From Gammaproteobacteria bacterium (GTDB taxonomy: Bacteria > Pseudomonadota > Gammaproteobacteria > Steroidobacterales > Woeseiaceae), in NCBI GenBank assembly GCA_029881015.1, contig JAOUNK010000158.1, positions 1 to 7,628 of the forward strand: DNA of 7,628 nt. Reading direction: 5' to 3'. Under the pieces are notes generated by a model. The model saw nothing but the letters and a program-made list of their open reading frames with translations, was not told where the DNA came from and ran no database searches. The position numbers were made by a program, and so were the translations under genes. Below, piece by piece: positions 6,358 through 7,628 of this stretch (positions are counted from its first letter, which is position 1; every line of letters begins with the position of its first letter).

Positions 6358-7628
6358 TGAAAGACCAGACGCTCGCCATTCACGCCGGATTCAAATCCGA
6401 TAGCGCTACCAAGGCGGTTTCGGTACCGATCTACCAGACCGTGGCCTACGAGTTCGACGATGCCCAGCACGGTGCCGACCTGTTCAATCTCGAGGTCGAG
6501 GGCAACATCTACACGCGCATCATGAATCCCACGACGGCCGTACTCGAACAGCGCTGTGCCGCACTCGAAGAAGGAATCGCCGGGCTGGGCCTGAGCGCGG
6601 GCAGTGCCGCGGTCAATTACTCGATTCTCAATATCGCCGAACAGGGCAACAACATCGTCTCCGTGCCATTGCTCTATGGCGGTACGTACACCTTGTTCAA
6701 GCACATGCTGCCCCGGCAGGGCATCGAGGTCCGCTTCGCCGCAGACGACAGCCCGGAAAGCATGGCGAAGCACATTGACGCCAAGACCACTGCGGTCTTC
6801 TGCGAGTCCATCGGCAACCCCGCCGGCAACGTCGTCGACATTGAGGCGCTTGCCGATATGGCCCATGAGCATGGCGTACCACTGATCGTCGACAACACGG
6901 TGGCGACGCCGGCGCTGATCAAGCCGCTGGCCTGGGGTGCCGACGTCATCGTCAACTCGCTGACCAAGTACATCGGCGGTCACGGCAACTCACTGGGCGG
7001 CGTCATTGTCGACGGTGGCGAGTTCCCCTGGACCGACCACCCCGAGAAGTTCCATATGCTGAACAAGCCCGAAGCGTCGTATCACGGCGTGGTATACACG
7101 GAGGCGCTTGGCGCCGCCGCCTATATCGGCCGTGCCCGCACGGTGGCGCTTCGCAACACGGGTTCTGCGATCAGCCCGATGAATGCCTTCCTGATCCTGC
7201 AGGGCATGCAAACCCTGCCGCTGCGCATGGAACGGCATTGCGACAATGCGCTCGCGGTCGCAAACTACCTGAACGATCATTCACAGGTCGCCTGGGTCAA
7301 CTTCGCCGGCCTGCCTGATTCGCCCTACTACGACCTTGCCCGCAAGTACACGAACGGCAGGCCATCGGCATTGTTGACCTTCGGCATCAAGGGTGGCTTT
7401 GACGCGGGCGTGAAATTCTACGACGCGCTGAACATGTTCCTGCGCCTCGTCAATATCGGCGATGTGAAGTCGCTCGCTGCGCACCCTGCATCGACAACGC
7501 ATCGGCAACTCTCCGAGGAAGAACTCAAGGCCGCCGGGGTCACGCCGGACATGATTCGCCTGTGCATTGGTATCGAGCACATCGACGATATCATTGCCGA
7601 CCTCGACCAGGCGCTGGAGAAGTCAAAG
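6357..7628 (+). CDS. metY: O-acetylhomoserine sulfhydrylase MetY (O-acetylhomoserine aminocarboxypropyltransferase), last residues beyond the window
   Basis: There are 424 codons, open to the right edge; MetY proteins are about 425-430 residues, so only a few are missing. It is a cytoplasmic PLP enzyme of the Cys/Met metabolism (fold type I) family. It swaps the acyl group of acylhomoserine for sulfide to give homocysteine. Visible signatures: TLAIHAGF (5-12), YQTVAYEF (26-33), the YTRIMNPTT phosphate and substrate loop (52-60), SAGSAA (80-85), ESIGNPAGNV (150-159), the cofactor Asp179 in VDNT, and the PLP-binding Lys204 in SLTKYIGGHG (201-210). The HGNSLGG and SLAAHPASTTH (372-382) motifs with the long mid-region insertion favour MetY over cystathionine gamma-synthase or the beta/gamma lyases. 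Its tight coupling with the MetA-family gene fits a two-step route from homoserine to homocysteine that bypasses cystathionine. Use of O-succinylhomoserine (MetZ-like activity) cannot be excluded. Confidence 0.95.
   Translation, partial: MKDQTLAIHAGFKSDSATKAVSVPIYQTVAYEFDDAQHGADLFNLEVEGNIYTRIMNPTTAVLEQRCAALEEGIAGLGLSAGSAAVNYSILNIAEQGNNIVSVPLLYGGTYTLFKHMLPRQGIEVRFAADDSPESMAKHIDAKTTAVFCESIGNPAGNVVDIEALADMAHEHGVPLIVDNTVATPALIKPLAWGADVIVNSLTKYIGGHGNSLGGVIVDGGEFPWTDHPEKFHMLNKPEASYHGVVYTEALGAAAYIGRARTVALRNTGSAISPMNAFLILQGMQTLPLRMERHCDNALAVANYLNDHSQVAWVNFAGLPDSPYYDLARKYTNGRPSALLTFGIKGGFDAGVKFYDALNMFLRLVNIGDVKSLAAHPASTTHRQLSEEELKAAGVTPDMIRLCIGIEHIDDIIADLDQALEKSK

Overview
The window looks like ordinary chromosomal DNA from a fairly GC-rich Gram-negative bacterium. 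I infer Pseudomonadota, probably Gammaproteobacteria, from two secreted proteins with Sec signal peptides, a metA-like/metY pair of the kind seen in that class, and mostly G/C-ending codons in the right half. No mobile element, tRNA, rRNA or CRISPR array is visible.

Layout: six protein genes. Three lie on the minus strand in the left two thirds. Reading from the divergent promoter at about 4.77 kb towards the left edge, these are a secreted DUF885 protein (4737 to 3007, GTG start), the magnesium channel/transporter MgtE (2726 to 1365), and an SLC13/DASS-type anion permease with cytoplasmic RCK_C (TrkA-C) domains (1097 to beyond the left edge). Two gaps of 267 and 280 bases separate them, so they are probably three transcription units rather than one tight operon. 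Three genes lie on the plus strand in the right third: a small exported cupin (4828-5280), a MetA-family homoserine O-acyltransferase (5284-6357), and the PLP enzyme MetY (6357 to beyond the right edge, probably lacking only the last residues). These three are packed with a 3-base gap and a 1-base TAATG overlap, so they are very probably one operon.

How the genes work together: the acyltransferase activates homoserine and MetY replaces the acyl group with sulfide to give homocysteine. This is direct sulfhydrylation on the way to methionine. The periplasmic cupin at the head of this operon has no obvious role in that pathway. The 90-base divergent spacer holds a good sigma-70-type promoter for the DUF885 gene and a perfect 5+5 inverted repeat overlapping its -35 box, which is a candidate operator.

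No clearly new multi-gene system was found. The points most worth a second look are: the DUF885 protein has Ala where the family's HExxPGHH motif has Glu; the MetA-family enzyme has Ala at the position where Gly or Glu has been linked to succinyl- versus acetyl-CoA use; the exported cupin lacks the usual metal ligands yet is coupled to methionine genes; and an 87-base nested inverted repeat lies upstream of the permease gene.
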